The notes beneath the pieces were generated by a model. It was not told the DNA's origin and did no database searches. It saw only the letters and a program-made list of their open reading frames with translations. From Pseudanabaena sp. Salubria-1 (GTDB lineage Bacteria; Cyanobacteriota; Cyanobacteriia; Pseudanabaenales; Pseudanabaenaceae): 64,000 nucleotides of DNA. A program made the translations under genes and the position numbers. Where the stretch lies: assembly GCA_023336205.1 (NCBI GenBank), contig JALQCR010000001.1, positions 1 through 64,000 on the forward strand, read 5' to 3'. This document shows positions 23,880 through 32,086 of the stretch, piece by piece. Numbering within the stretch: position 1 is the stretch's first letter; each line of letters begins with the position of its first letter.

Positions 23880-24647
23880 TCAGTTATATGGCGGACAATT
23901 AAATCGGGATGGTGATAGTGTAAATATTTCACAGCCATCTTTAGTTATTCCAACACAATGCGAGAAATGTGCAGTCAACTTCTTGTCTTTAGTAACTATG
24001 CTCCATGAATCTTTAAGGGTCAATGTTTCTTTTGATCCAAGATTAATTATTGGACTTAATGTAAAAATCATTCCTTCTTCTAAGATTCCATTTAAATTAT
24101 GATTAAACTTTAATATATCATCATCTACCCTTATATTTTTTATACCATGACTCGTTAAGGAATAGCCATATCGGTCAACACATTTATTGATTGTGTCGAT
24201 AATAGTGTCAACTTCTTGTCCTGGATGAATAGTATTGATAGCTAACTCTAAGGAATCATAAGCTCTCTCACATAAATCCTTAGCGAATTTTGGTACTCTT
24301 TTACCTACATAGTACATTCGACTACTACTTCCATAAAACCCGTCGAAATAGATAGAAATGTCAACATTAATAATATCACCCTCTTTTAAAATATCTTGAG
24401 CAGTGGGAACTCCACGTACGGCTGAATTTATCGATGTGAAAATGTTTTTTGGATAACCTTTAAGAGATAAATAAGCGGATTCGGCATTTTCTTTAATTGT
24501 CAAGTGATGGCAAATTTCATCTAAGTAATCTGTACTTTTACCAGCACGGACATGCTCTGTTATCTCATCCAATATTCTTGCTGAAACACTACATGCCGAT
24601 TTTATTGAAAGGACCTCATCTTTAGTGTATTTATCTATTGAAGACAT
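23880..24647 (-). CDS. Methionine aminopeptidase-like protein (M24), ligands lost
   Basis: A 255-residue type I methionine aminopeptidase homologue by overall order: SACSVSARILDEI, TIKENAESAYLSLKGYPKNIFTSIN, DIINVDISIYFDGFYGSSSRMYYVG, TSHGI and EEGMIFTLSPIIN. Compared with Escherichia coli Map, only the first Asp (D96) and the His (H167) of the five metal ligands remain. The second Asp is S107 (GSSS instead of GDTS), the two Glu are S198 (LSP for IEP) and S229 (FSH for FEH), and the catalytic His79 is R78. It is therefore probably catalytically dead, or binds something else. It has no HIP1 octamer and is A+T-rich, unlike its neighbours, suggesting transfer. Confidence 0.85.
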   Translation of the reverse strand: MSSIDKYTKDEVLSIKSACSVSARILDEITEHVRAGKSTDYLDEICHHLTIKENAESAYLSLKGYPKNIFTSINSAVRGVPTAQDILKEGDIINVDISIYFDGFYGSSSRMYYVGKRVPKFAKDLCERAYDSLELAINTIHPGQEVDTIIDTINKCVDRYGYSLTSHGIKNIRVDDDILKFNHNLNGILEEGMIFTLSPIINLGSKETLTLKDSWSIVTKDKKLTAHFSHCVGITKDGCEIFTLSPSRFNCPPYN

Positions 24648-25055
24648 TTTATATCCTTCTCTATTTTTATCGATCAGTTAATTCAATTAGTTAATTCTCG
24701 GTAGCGATGATAAATGCTTACTTTGAATAGATATGTTTTCAGGGTATTTTATGTTTTGGAGAATATGTATATTTCCCAAGATCTGTTATGGATAGCGACC
24801 TATAGGTTGGGTTATGGAACACAAATCAACTAGGAAAAATAATAACGTTATTATGGATTATTATGTGCCTATTCAAGTCTGAACGATGCTCTTGTAGCAC
24901 AATCATAAATGTGTTCTGGCTAATTGTCAAGTCACTACGATCGATCACGATCGATCACTTTCTCTGATGAAGCGCGCTCATTTTGTATTTGGTGAGGTGA
25001 AGGGGAAAGTGGCGATCACCCTAGTCAAACTACCAAACAATCCTAACTAAATCCA
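24648..25055. other. Gene-free A+T-rich stretch
   Basis: About 400 bp without a supported gene. A tandem CGATCGATCA pair lies at about 24940-24960 (TACGATCGATCACGATCGAT). The piece GGTTGGGTTATGGAAC near 24800 resembles a common cyanobacterial intergenic repeat. The promoter of the peptidase-like gene should be near 24660-24720; no clear boxes seen. Confidence 0.5.
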
Positions 25056-25067
25056 CAGCGCAAATAT

Positions 25068-25108
25068 TCTGATCGCTATTACTGTGAGTCATGATTTCTA
25101 GGCGATCT
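25068..25108. repeat. Partial HIP1-based B module
   Basis: GATCGCTATTACTGTGAGTC followed by ATGATTTCTAGGCGATCTTT is one B module with a decayed 3' core, just after the toxin gene stop. Confidence 0.75.
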
Positions 25109-25116
25109 TTTGTAAG

Positions 25117-25458
25117 TTACTCATCATCATTATCCAAAAGCTGTTTTAAAGAATCAAAACTTTGTTGAGAACTATGGCGAACGCGGTGAATTTTAACACT
25201 TCTAGCATTTTCATCGTCTACGATGCTAAATAAAATACGATATTTCTTCTCATATAAAAGTTGACGTATTTCTATATCCAAATACTCACTTTCCAATGCT
25301 AAAGGACAACGACTAGGAAAGCTTTCCAGTTTGAGCATTATTTCATAACAACCCCTAACCCAACGGTAGGATTTTTCAGGAGCATTGACCTTGAGCCACA
25401 AAAAGATCTGTTCTATGTCATGAATTGCCGTAGGAGATATCTCAATTCGGTAGGTCAT
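25117..25458 (-). CDS. RelE/ParE-family toxin
   Basis: From ATG 25458 the product is 113 residues: MTYRIEISPTAIHDIEQIFLWLKVNAPEKSYRWVRG, LKLESFPSRCPLALES, EIRQLLYEKKYRILFSIVDDENARSVKIHRVRHSSQ. These are the standard blocks of ParE/RelE toxins (A..DI..I..W, L..FP..C, R.L.....YRI.F, V.I..V.H). A longer frame from 25515 exists, but it would overlap most of the antitoxin end and adds an atypical basic leader; the 25458 start overlaps the antitoxin by 17 bp, which suggests translational coupling. Confidence 0.87.
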   Translation of the reverse strand: MTYRIEISPTAIHDIEQIFLWLKVNAPEKSYRWVRGCYEIMLKLESFPSRCPLALESEYLDIEIRQLLYEKKYRILFSIVDDENARSVKIHRVRHSSQQSFDSLKQLLDNDDE

Positions 25459-25738
25459 ATTTCTTTTGAAGATCTTCAAAAGCTTTATGAATGGAAACCC
25501 CTTTACCTTGCTCAAATTCCCCTAAACTTTGGCGAATACCTGCAAGAGTTTCGAGAAGTTCCAACCGATTAAGTAGTTTCTCATAACTTTCTGCATCCTG
25601 AAGTACAGCAGCAGCTTTACCATTAATAGTGATTACAATTGGTGTTTTATCCGTTTCAAACTGATGAAGCAATTCAGGAGCTTCCTTTTGAAATTCATTC
25701 AGAGGACGGCTATGAGAGAGGTTAAGCATGATGTTCAC
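25442..25738 (-). CDS. Phd/YefM-family antitoxin
   Basis: A 98-residue antitoxin (M4, MLNLSHSRPLNEFQKE, is the likely start). SRPLNEFQKEAPELLHQFETDKTPIVITINGKAAAVLQDAESYEKLLNRLELLETL is the full Phd/YefM DNA-binding fold, and the C-terminal EFEQGKGVSIHKAFEDLQKKY is the toxin-binding helix. Its 3' end overlaps the RelE/ParE toxin start. The pair is flanked by repeat arrays and is a typical mobile addiction module. Confidence 0.9.
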   Translation of the reverse strand: MNIMLNLSHSRPLNEFQKEAPELLHQFETDKTPIVITINGKAAAVLQDAESYEKLLNRLELLETLAGIRQSLGEFEQGKGVSIHKAFEDLQKKYDLPN

Positions 25739-25831
25739 ATATTTCGAGTGTTGTCAACAATCTAGTAAAATATTATTTTTCATTAATTATAACGCCACAT
25801 CAATCCCCAACTCATTACCCCCCCCCGAATC

Positions 25832-26035
25832 AGGCGATCGCACCAACAACCTATCTCATAAAGGCGATCGCTATTACTATGAGTCATAATTTCTAGGCGA
25901 TCGCATTGACAATCTATCTTCTAAAAGTGATCGCTATTACTGTGAGCCGTGATCTAGGCGATCGCAGTAACAGTCTATTTTCTCACTGCGATCACTATTC
26001 TTGTGAGTCGTTATTCTTAGGTGATCGCTGACTCC
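25832..26035. repeat. HIP1-based A/B tandem array (best example)
   Basis: Three alternating A+B units. A modules of about 30 bp begin AGGCGATCGC and contain CAACAACCTATCTCATAA or GACAATCTATCTTCTAAA. B modules of about 32 bp begin GCGATCGCTATTACTATGAG and contain TCATAATTTCT. Period is about 62-64 bp. Every module starts at a HIP1 octamer or a one-base derivative (GTGATCGC, GCGATCAC). A C-run (C10) lies just before at 25817-25826. Confidence 0.85.
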
Positions 26036-26189
26036 AAGATATTTATGAACATAATGCATTCCTAACAATCTATCGGCTGAGTAGAAGAGTTTGTAGAGGA
26101 GTAAGCTGTTTCGTATTTGTTTTTTGTCTCAAAGCCTTGCCACAGGGGGGGGCTGGCACTCAAAAGCCCCAATTTAAATGTAAAACTGC

Positions 26190-26612
26190 TTACTTAAGCA
26201 GTTCCTTCCTCATCACTGCAAAACTAACTTCTTCATACTCAGTTAATTTAAAATCTTTTTGTATTCCCGTGAAAGACAATTTTAGTTGATTTACAGCACT
26301 AATTAAAGCAAACTGTCGTCTCATTGGAGCTAATATCGGACACCAAGCAATGAGAATTAGTTTTGAAGTTTTTCGAGGAGGCTTCTCCTCCGTTTCATAT
26401 TCAAAATCCCAAATAACAAACGCAACATCAGTCTTGGGAAGTTCGGATGCAATGGAATCAAAGTTATAGTTTCTATCACCTGAGCCTCGAAATTCAAGTG
26501 TAGAACTATCAGGACTCAATCCGAACAAAATATAAGAATAATATCTTTCAATCTTTACTTTCTTGAATAAATCTATATTTTCATCACTAATCGTTAAACC
26601 AGCCATTGACAA
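26190..26612 (-). CDS. ADF/cofilin-like protein
   Basis: A 140-residue single-domain protein that matches the eukaryotic actin-depolymerising factor/cofilin fold over its whole length. The opening MSMAGLTISDE lines up with MSRSGVAVADE of yeast cofilin. Next come YILFGL (27-32), LPKTD (58-62), the hallmark DFEYET (69-74), LILIAWCP (85-92), AP-M-R (95-98, the start of the long actin-binding helix, with Arg98 at the place of yeast Arg96) and EEVS (127-130). The G-actin/F-actin helix lacks the Lys of the R-S-K motif (Gln100 here). No signal peptide. No HIP1 octamer is present although repeats on both sides are full of them, suggesting transfer, possibly from a eukaryote. No actin gene is in the window. 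Comparison is from memory of the family, not from a search. Confidence 0.85.
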   Translation of the reverse strand: MSMAGLTISDENIDLFKKVKIERYYSYILFGLSPDSSTLEFRGSGDRNYNFDSIASELPKTDVAFVIWDFEYETEEKPPRKTSKLILIAWCPILAPMRRQFALISAVNQLKLSFTGIQKDFKLTEYEEVSFAVMRKELLK

Positions 26613-26664
26613 CCCCCTATTTTAACAATTTTTTGTCTAGCTATTGATTATCTAATAAAATATC

Positions 26665-28141
26665 CAGCAGTTTCAAATTCAAAAAGCAGCAAAGTATACA
26701 GATATAAGGAACCAGATAAAGGTAGAGCTTAAAACATAGCAAAAATGATAATCCTATCCAGTTAATGCCACCAACGATCTTAGTTTTTAGTGTTTTTTTA
26801 GATTTCCTGCAAGAGGGGATAGAGAAAATAAAAGACCCAAGAAGCGAAAGCAATGGGACAAAATTTAAAATCAGCGATGCGATGCTGTCGGCTTTCTCGA
26901 TGTTTTTTATGCAGTGTCAATCATTTTTAGAGTATCAAAGACAATTGCAGAGTCGAAGTGGAAAAAATAACGTTCAAAGTATATTTGGAGTGGAGAAAAT
27001 ACCCTCTGACCAGCAAATACGCAATATCCTCGACCTAATTAGCGCCAAGAGTCTGAACGCTGTATTTGAGAAAGTGTATAAATTTCTGCAAATGGGAAAG
27101 CACCTGAAACGATATGAAAGATTGGATAGGAATTTACTGATTTGTTTAGATGGAACGGAGTACCATAGCTCATCGAAAATATCCTGCGAATGTTGTAGTA
27201 CCCGTAATCATCGCAGTGGCAAAATAACATACTCACACACAGCAATTTTGCCCGTAATCGCTGCACCAGGTTGCGAACAGGTGATTTCTCTACCACCCGA
27301 ATTCGTCACTCCGCAAGATGGACATGAGAAACAAGATTGTGAAACAGCCGCAGCGAAACGCTGGATTAGTAAACATGGGCATCTTTTTGAAGGACAGGCG
27401 ATTACGTTATTAGGGGATGATCTCTATAGCCGTCAACCGATGTGTCAGAATTGTTTAGAGGCAAATATGAACTTCATTTTCACCTGCTTACCATCCAGTC
27501 ATCCTAGTTTATATCAGTGGTTAGATTACATTGAAAAAAATGGTGAAGTGCAGAATTTGACGACTAAACACCGCAAGGGGAAATCTATAGAAATATATAG
27601 TTATCGATTTGTGAATCAGATACCTTTAAGAGAACAAGAACCCTCTCTGTTAGTGAACTGGTGTGAACTGACTGTTCGCAATAGTGTTGATAATTCTGAA
27701 GTCTACCGTAATGCTTTTGTGACTAATCATGCTGTTAATATTGACAATGTGGCGGTCGTAGTTGAAACGGGTAGATGTCGTTGGAAAACCGAAAATGAGA
27801 ACCACAATGTGTTGAAAACCAAGGGCTACAACTTGGAACATAACTTTGGTCATGGACAAAAACATTTGTCATCGACACTTCTATCTCTTAATTTGTTAGC
27901 TTTTCTATTTCACACGATTTTACATTTAATAGATTCCAGTTATCAAGAGATTCGTCGTAAGCGTGGCACTCGTAGAGGATTCTTTCAAGATATTCTCTCT
28001 CTTACCAAGTACTTTTTATTTAAGAGTTGGCAACATTTAATCGACTTTATGCTTGATGAAGCCCCCGTCTTTGCAGATTCCTGTTAATTTTTAGACTCTT
28101 GGTTTTGTATATCTTGCTACTTTTTGAATTTGGAATTGCTG
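26665..28141 (+). mobile_element. Insertion sequence, 1477 bp, 9-bp duplication
   Basis: Ends are imperfect inverted repeats of about 36 bp, starting CAGCAGTTTCAAATTCAAAA on the left and CAGCAATTCCAAATTCAAAA (complement of the right). A 9-bp duplication TAAAATATC lies at 26656-26664 and 28142-28150. It sits 52 bp upstream of the cofilin-like gene start. Confidence 0.9.
26765..28087 (+). CDS. DDE transposase (ISNCY/IS4-like, family unsure)
   Basis: A 440-residue transposase. LLICLDGTEYHSSSKISCECC (about residue 127) gives the first Asp and a Cys pair, ITLLGDDLYSRQPMCQNC (about 218) the second Asp, and GRCRWKTENENHNVLKTKGYNLEHNFGHGQ (about 345) the Glu. The N-terminal FLDFLQEGIEKIKDPRSESN.. 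with KFKISDAMLSAFSMFFMQ is shared by a group of transposases often listed as ISNCY. The 9-bp duplication would also suit IS4. It appears complete. Confidence 0.85.
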   Translation: MPPTILVFSVFLDFLQEGIEKIKDPRSESNGTKFKISDAMLSAFSMFFMQCQSFLEYQRQLQSRSGKNNVQSIFGVEKIPSDQQIRNILDLISAKSLNAVFEKVYKFLQMGKHLKRYERLDRNLLICLDGTEYHSSSKISCECCSTRNHRSGKITYSHTAILPVIAAPGCEQVISLPPEFVTPQDGHEKQDCETAAAKRWISKHGHLFEGQAITLLGDDLYSRQPMCQNCLEANMNFIFTCLPSSHPSLYQWLDYIEKNGEVQNLTTKHRKGKSIEIYSYRFVNQIPLREQEPSLLVNWCELTVRNSVDNSEVYRNAFVTNHAVNIDNVAVVVETGRCRWKTENENHNVLKTKGYNLEHNFGHGQKHLSSTLLSLNLLAFLFHTILHLIDSSYQEIRRKRGTRRGFFQDILSLTKYFLFKSWQHLIDFMLDEAPVFADSC

Positions 28142-28154
28142 TAAAATATCATAA

Positions 28155-28270
28155 AATGTATTGTGATCGCCAATACTATGATTCGTGATTTAGGTGATCG
28201 TCCCAACAATCAATCTCTCAAAGCCGATCGCTATTACCATGAGTCTTGATTTTTAGGCAATAGATCGCAT
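28155..28270. repeat. HIP1-based A/B repeat
   Basis: B (GATCGCCAATACTATGATTC, GTGATTTAGG), A (GATCGTCCCAACAATCAATC) and B (GATCGCTATTACCATGAGTC, TTGATTTTTAGG) modules in a row, with decayed octamers. Confidence 0.75.
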
Positions 28271-28282
28271 CCTGATAGCGGC

Positions 28283-29299
28283 GTGGGATATAGTGAAGTT
28301 CAGGAGAGTGGAGATTACAGATTCTATATTATGGGTGATCGCATAACTTCGGATTCATCGCAAGCATGGCAGTTAGGGCAAGACACAATTCTTCAGCTAC
28401 TAACCGAGCTTGACCAATCATCTCAATCTCAACGTGATTGGGACTGGATGTGGCGAGAACATGCAAGTCTCGGTCCCATCTGTTTAAAGATCTTTGTGGA
28501 CAGAACATCTGCTGAGCTAAAAGAGTGGTTTGCAGATATCATCACCACACGCATACCGCAAAACAATTTCTATCCATGCTTGTACAGCAATCAATCTGAG
28601 ATCGCTCAAGAACTAAGAATTCATTTTGAGGATTTAGCAATCACGGAACTATCCGCAAGTGAATTTTATCAATGTGTTGAGGTTTTGCAAACTCAGCGTC
28701 AAGGGCGATTGCCTCAAGTATACTGCCCTGATAAAGATTATAGCTATGTGGCTAAATCAAGTGATATCCGCACTGGGTGGATATTTTTGTGCGATGGTCT
28801 GTTTTCCTTGGATCGTAGCTACCACACACCCAAGTTCGATCAGCAATCAATCGATGCAATGCTTTTGACGGCTATTATGGCGGGAGAGTTGGGAGAGATT
28901 TCTTGGGATCTATTTGATAGTGATTATATTTACTTTGAAGCCACAGGAGAAGGGTTGGAGTCTCTGAGAAACTATCTTGACCCTAATTCCGATCCCGATC
29001 GCCTGCGGCAAGAATTCTCTCGACTGCTGTTTCGTCATGATGTCGAGGCATCATCAGCAAATAATGTTCAGGAAGCTGCCGCACTAATTAACCAGCATTT
29101 TCAAGTTCCCCTGACTGAATTAGATGCGATCGCGAATTTAGAAGCTTGGCTTCGCACAACCGCGATTTCCCAACTGCCGCGCTATATTACCGTCGAACTG
29201 TCCAGAAGACTGGGAAGCACCTATAGGCAAGACCCAGACTATTCGCGCATTATTTCCGCGAATTCTCGTATTCTATGGCGATGGTCGTTTAGTGGATAA
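28283..29299 (+). CDS. Uncharacterised protein, 338 residues
   Basis: I do not recognise a family. The product is acidic and has no signal peptide or membrane segment. Local features are WDWMWREHASLGP, a Trp-rich patch near residue 52, the SGWIFLCDGLF-like segment (RTGWIFLCDGLFSLDRSYHTPKFD, near 168), and the C-terminal YITVELSRRLGSTYRQDPDYSRIISAN. ATG at 28331 (MGDRITSDSS) is a plausible alternative start, because the first 16 residues come from sequence just after a repeat. HIP1 sites in the coding region suggest a resident gene. It is convergent with the TPM-type gene to the right. Confidence 0.6.
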   Translation: MGYSEVQESGDYRFYIMGDRITSDSSQAWQLGQDTILQLLTELDQSSQSQRDWDWMWREHASLGPICLKIFVDRTSAELKEWFADIITTRIPQNNFYPCLYSNQSEIAQELRIHFEDLAITELSASEFYQCVEVLQTQRQGRLPQVYCPDKDYSYVAKSSDIRTGWIFLCDGLFSLDRSYHTPKFDQQSIDAMLLTAIMAGELGEISWDLFDSDYIYFEATGEGLESLRNYLDPNSDPDRLRQEFSRLLFRHDVEASSANNVQEAAALINQHFQVPLTELDAIANLEAWLRTTAISQLPRYITVELSRRLGSTYRQDPDYSRIISANSRILWRWSFSG

Positions 29300-29306
29300 T
29301 GTTCCT

Positions 29307-30263
29307 CTACCAATCACTACCTGCACCACCACCATCACTACTACCGCCACCAAAATCACCACTAAAATCATTAGAAGAACTTCCATAATCGCTACTATAG
29401 GAACTGTCATAGCTACTAGAATCATTACTGGAACTACTATAGCTAGAATCGCTAGAACTATAATTGCTGGAATCACTGGTAGCCATAATTGCGGGTTCGC
29501 GTTGATCGTAAGCAAAGACACAGCCACAAAAATGACAGCTATAGACCGTTTGCTTTACTAGGCGCGTAGAGGTAACTTTTTCTTTTTGTTGGCGATCGCT
29601 TTTTTTGCTGTTTTTGTTATTCTTAGGTAATGCGATCGCTCTCTCGACAGTTTGCTCAGAAACATCAACCGCATAGGATTTACAATGGGCGCAGACACTG
29701 GCGCTACTATCAATACGTTGAACTAGATAAACCTGTTCCCTTGTTATTGGTAAAGCAACTTCCGCTTCTCTCCATCCCCGAAATTCTAATTTCCCCAGCG
29801 ATCGCGCCGAAATTTCCTTTGGAGTTAGTACAGTTTCAATCTCTTGATCCGTAAGTTCTTGCGGGGTCTTGCCTGTGCGATCGCTACGATAATCCCGTTG
29901 ACGCTTGAAACTTAAATAAGGATTGATCAAAATAGCCCAAGCAAATGCAGCTATAGTCATGACCAGCAGCATAACGATGATTCCATTCCCACTCCAAGCT
30001 GTCGTCATGAGAAAGCCAAAAAAGCCACTCAAAAACGCAAGCAATCCTGCTACCAACAGCGATAGCGCCACTGAGAGCCAAGGCAAATCACGGGAAATAA
30101 TCCGACTAACCAGAAGTCCCCAAAGCCACCCCACACTGCCAGCCATTCCGAAGACAAACAAAATCATGCGATCGCTTTGCCAAAATTCTGCTTCAGGATG
30201 TATCAAGACAAATTGCCAAAATCCATACATCAATCCAATTCCCAATATCCATCCACCTGCCAA
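29307..30263 (-). CDS. TPM/YgcG-type protein, C-terminal half (frameshifted)
   Basis: From ATG 30263 this frame gives 318 residues, but it is open upstream to about 30390 and there reads FSSSQLLSSYSFPALLAKV, so it is the continuation of the TPM-domain gene 30388-31068 after a +1 shift. It has four or five membrane helices (to about residue 120), a cytoplasmic region with CAHCKSYAV and YSCHFCGCVFAY (two CxxC pairs, zinc-ribbon-like) and a Ser-rich tail ending GGGSSDGGGAGSDW. That Gly/Ser tail with final Trp is typical of YgcG/TPM proteins. Function is unknown; family members associate with membrane repair or photosystem biogenesis (Psb32) in phototrophs. Confidence 0.75.
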   Translation of the reverse strand: MAGGWILGIGLMYGFWQFVLIHPEAEFWQSDRMILFVFGMAGSVGWLWGLLVSRIISRDLPWLSVALSLLVAGLLAFLSGFFGFLMTTAWSGNGIIVMLLVMTIAAFAWAILINPYLSFKRQRDYRSDRTGKTPQELTDQEIETVLTPKEISARSLGKLEFRGWREAEVALPITREQVYLVQRIDSSASVCAHCKSYAVDVSEQTVERAIALPKNNKNSKKSDRQQKEKVTSTRLVKQTVYSCHFCGCVFAYDQREPAIMATSDSSNYSSSDSSYSSSSNDSSSYDSSYSSDYGSSSNDFSGDFGGGSSDGGGAGSDW

Positions 30264-30387
30264 GATATTGATGGCTAAGCTAGGAATTTTCTCGTCAGTG
30301 CGATCGCTTTTGAGTGGGTAAACTTTAGCAAGTAAAGCAGGAAATGAATAGGAAGATAGTAGTTGAGAAGATGAAAACGCATCGGTA

Positions 30388-31068
30388 TTAAATCCTTGCG
30401 TGGGGATGGGTACTTAGCTTCATCACTTGCACCGTACTGAAAAGCGCCCAACCTGCTCCACCGATCGCAATCAGCCAAGGAATCCACAGGAAGAGCATCG
30501 GCATCCAGTCTGGGAAAATCGTACTAGGGAGTCGCGATTCTAAGCGTTGAGCGATCGCATTTACGCCCTGAACAATTCCCGTAGCATATTGCTCCTGCTG
30601 AAATGAAGGCACAATCGCTTGCTGAATCAAATCGCCAACTTCGCGATCTGGTAAGACCTCACCCAATCCTTTACCAGTAATAATTTCAATACGCCGATCG
30701 CTTCTGCTGACTAATAGCAACACTCCATTATTAGTCTTTTTCTTGCCAATGCCCAAGGCATTAAATAACTTTAAGGCAAATGCACGAGGAGATTGCTCGG
30801 TTTCGATTTTTGGGATGGTGGCGATCGCTAATTCAGCGCTGGTTCTGCCAACTAATTTGTTAATGCGAAGGTTCAACTTCAATTCTGTTTGCCAATCCAA
30901 CAAATCAGCGCGATCGTAAATCCACTGCTGTTTCCCCTCCTTTTGTTGTGGATTAACCCAATCATCTATCGATTGAGCGATCGCGAACGGTTGAACCAGC
31001 AGTATGACTGCCAAAACTGTGCCAATTAATAAGCATAAATTTTGATAGAGGCTTTTGGGAAATGACAT
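30388..31068 (-). CDS. TPM-domain protein, N-terminal half (frameshifted)
   Basis: The start MSFPKSLYQNLCLLIG at 31068 gives a clear signal peptide (cleaved after PFAIAQS); a longer frame from 31167 has no support. WIYDRADLLDWQTELKLNLRINKLVGRTSAELAIATIPKIE and NNGVLLLVSRSDRRIEIITGKGLGEVLPDREVGDLIQQAIVPSF are the conserved TPM domain, with a membrane helix at the C-terminal side (LFLWIPWLIAIGGAGWALF). The frame stops at TAA 30388-30390 after HPHARI. A one-base insertion in ATTTAA there would explain loss of continuity with 29307-30390; together they make a protein of about 585 residues. Sequencing error is possible. Confidence 0.8.
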   Translation of the reverse strand: MSFPKSLYQNLCLLIGTVLAVILLVQPFAIAQSIDDWVNPQQKEGKQQWIYDRADLLDWQTELKLNLRINKLVGRTSAELAIATIPKIETEQSPRAFALKLFNALGIGKKKTNNGVLLLVSRSDRRIEIITGKGLGEVLPDREVGDLIQQAIVPSFQQEQYATGIVQGVNAIAQRLESRLPSTIFPDWMPMLFLWIPWLIAIGGAGWALFSTVQVMKLSTHPHARI

Positions 31069-31224
31069 AGTATTTGCTAGCTTGTTGGTGACAACTTTCG
31101 ATAGGGATTGCCGCTCAGACGGACATAGACGATTGCATTGATAGCGATCGCCAGATTTCGCCGCCACTTTTGTTTTGGGTTTTGAAATGATTTACATTTT
31201 TTCTAGCGTTGCAGGGCAAATGAG

Positions 31225-32042
31225 GGTAGTCCTAAAAAGGAAAGGATGTAGGAAAATATCCAGATAGTTGATACAAAGTAAAGTAATGTCAGAAGCAAGG
31301 CCATCCTGTCCATCCTGCCAGTCCGTATCCGTTGTAAAAAACGGCAGTACACGACATGGAAAACAAAATTATAAATGTCGGGACTGTGGTCGTCAATTTG
31401 TAGAAAATCCACAGTGGCAGAGAGTTTCAGAGCGTACCCAAGACACTTATGACCTTCTTGAGAAACTACTACTAGAAAAAATCCCACTAGCTGGAATTGC
31501 CAGAGTCCTCAAGGTGTCAGAGAGATGGTTGCAAAGTTACGTCAATCATAAATATGAAAACGTTCCTCAGCAGGTGGAGGTAGAACCAAAACCAAAACGC
31601 CGTTTGACCATACAGATGGATGAATTGTGGTCTTTTGTGGACGACAAAGGCAATAAACAGTGGGTATGGCTTGCCATTGATGCCGAGACTCGTGAAATTG
31701 TCGGTTGTTATATAGGCGATCGCACTGGTGAATCAGCTCAGAAGTTATGGGAATCGTTGCCTAGCGTCTATCGCCAATGTGCGGTTATTTATACTGACTT
31801 CTATTCGTCTTATCCAGTTGTCCTGCCCAGCAAACGTCATAGGGCTGTCGGGAAAGAAACGGGAAAGACCAACTATATTGAGAGATTCAACTGTACGTTA
31901 CGTCAACGAGTATCAAGACTAGTTAGAAAGACCTTATCTTTTTCTAAGAAATTGGAAAATCACATTGGAGCCATTTGGAATTTTATTCATCATTACAACG
32001 ATTCTTTACCTCCGTGTGCGTCCTTTCCTTTTTAGGACTACC
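31225..32042 (+). mobile_element. IS1-family element (818 bp)
   Basis: Inverted ends starting GGTAGTCCTAAAAAGGAAAG are exact complements. The 8-bp duplication CAAATGAG is at 31217-31224 and 32043-32050. It lies between the TPM gene and the binding-protein gene and interrupts neither. Confidence 0.9.
31286..32035 (+). CDS. IS1 family transposase
   Basis: From ATG 31286 (MSEARPSCPSCQS) about 249 residues; a frame from 31268 adds six. The N-terminus is a zinc ribbon (CPSCQS ... YKCRDCGRQF), followed by an HTH (GIARVLKVSERWLQSYV) and the DDE domain (TIQMDELWSFV, VIYTDFYSSY, NYIERFNCTLRQRVSRLVRKT). Unlike classical IS1 it is one uninterrupted ORF without frameshift, as in many cyanobacterial members. 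Complete. Confidence 0.93.
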   Translation: MSEARPSCPSCQSVSVVKNGSTRHGKQNYKCRDCGRQFVENPQWQRVSERTQDTYDLLEKLLLEKIPLAGIARVLKVSERWLQSYVNHKYENVPQQVEVEPKPKRRLTIQMDELWSFVDDKGNKQWVWLAIDAETREIVGCYIGDRTGESAQKLWESLPSVYRQCAVIYTDFYSSYPVVLPSKRHRAVGKETGKTNYIERFNCTLRQRVSRLVRKTLSFSKKLENHIGAIWNFIHHYNDSLPPCASFPF

Positions 32043-32086
32043 CAAATGAGATAGGCGCTTTGCTTTTTTGAGTTTTAGAAGCGAGA

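Noticed and set aside
25832..26035. CRISPR array
   Set aside because: Modules alternate A/B with HIP1 cores and there are no unique spacers between identical repeats.
28283..28330. Sixteen-residue extension of the unknown 338-residue protein
   Set aside because: Kept as annotated frame but not trusted: it starts just after a repeat and ATG 28331 is as good; no evidence settles it.
31069..31167. Upstream extension of TPM-domain gene
   Set aside because: A signal peptide starts at 31068; the extension is Cys/Arg-rich without family support.
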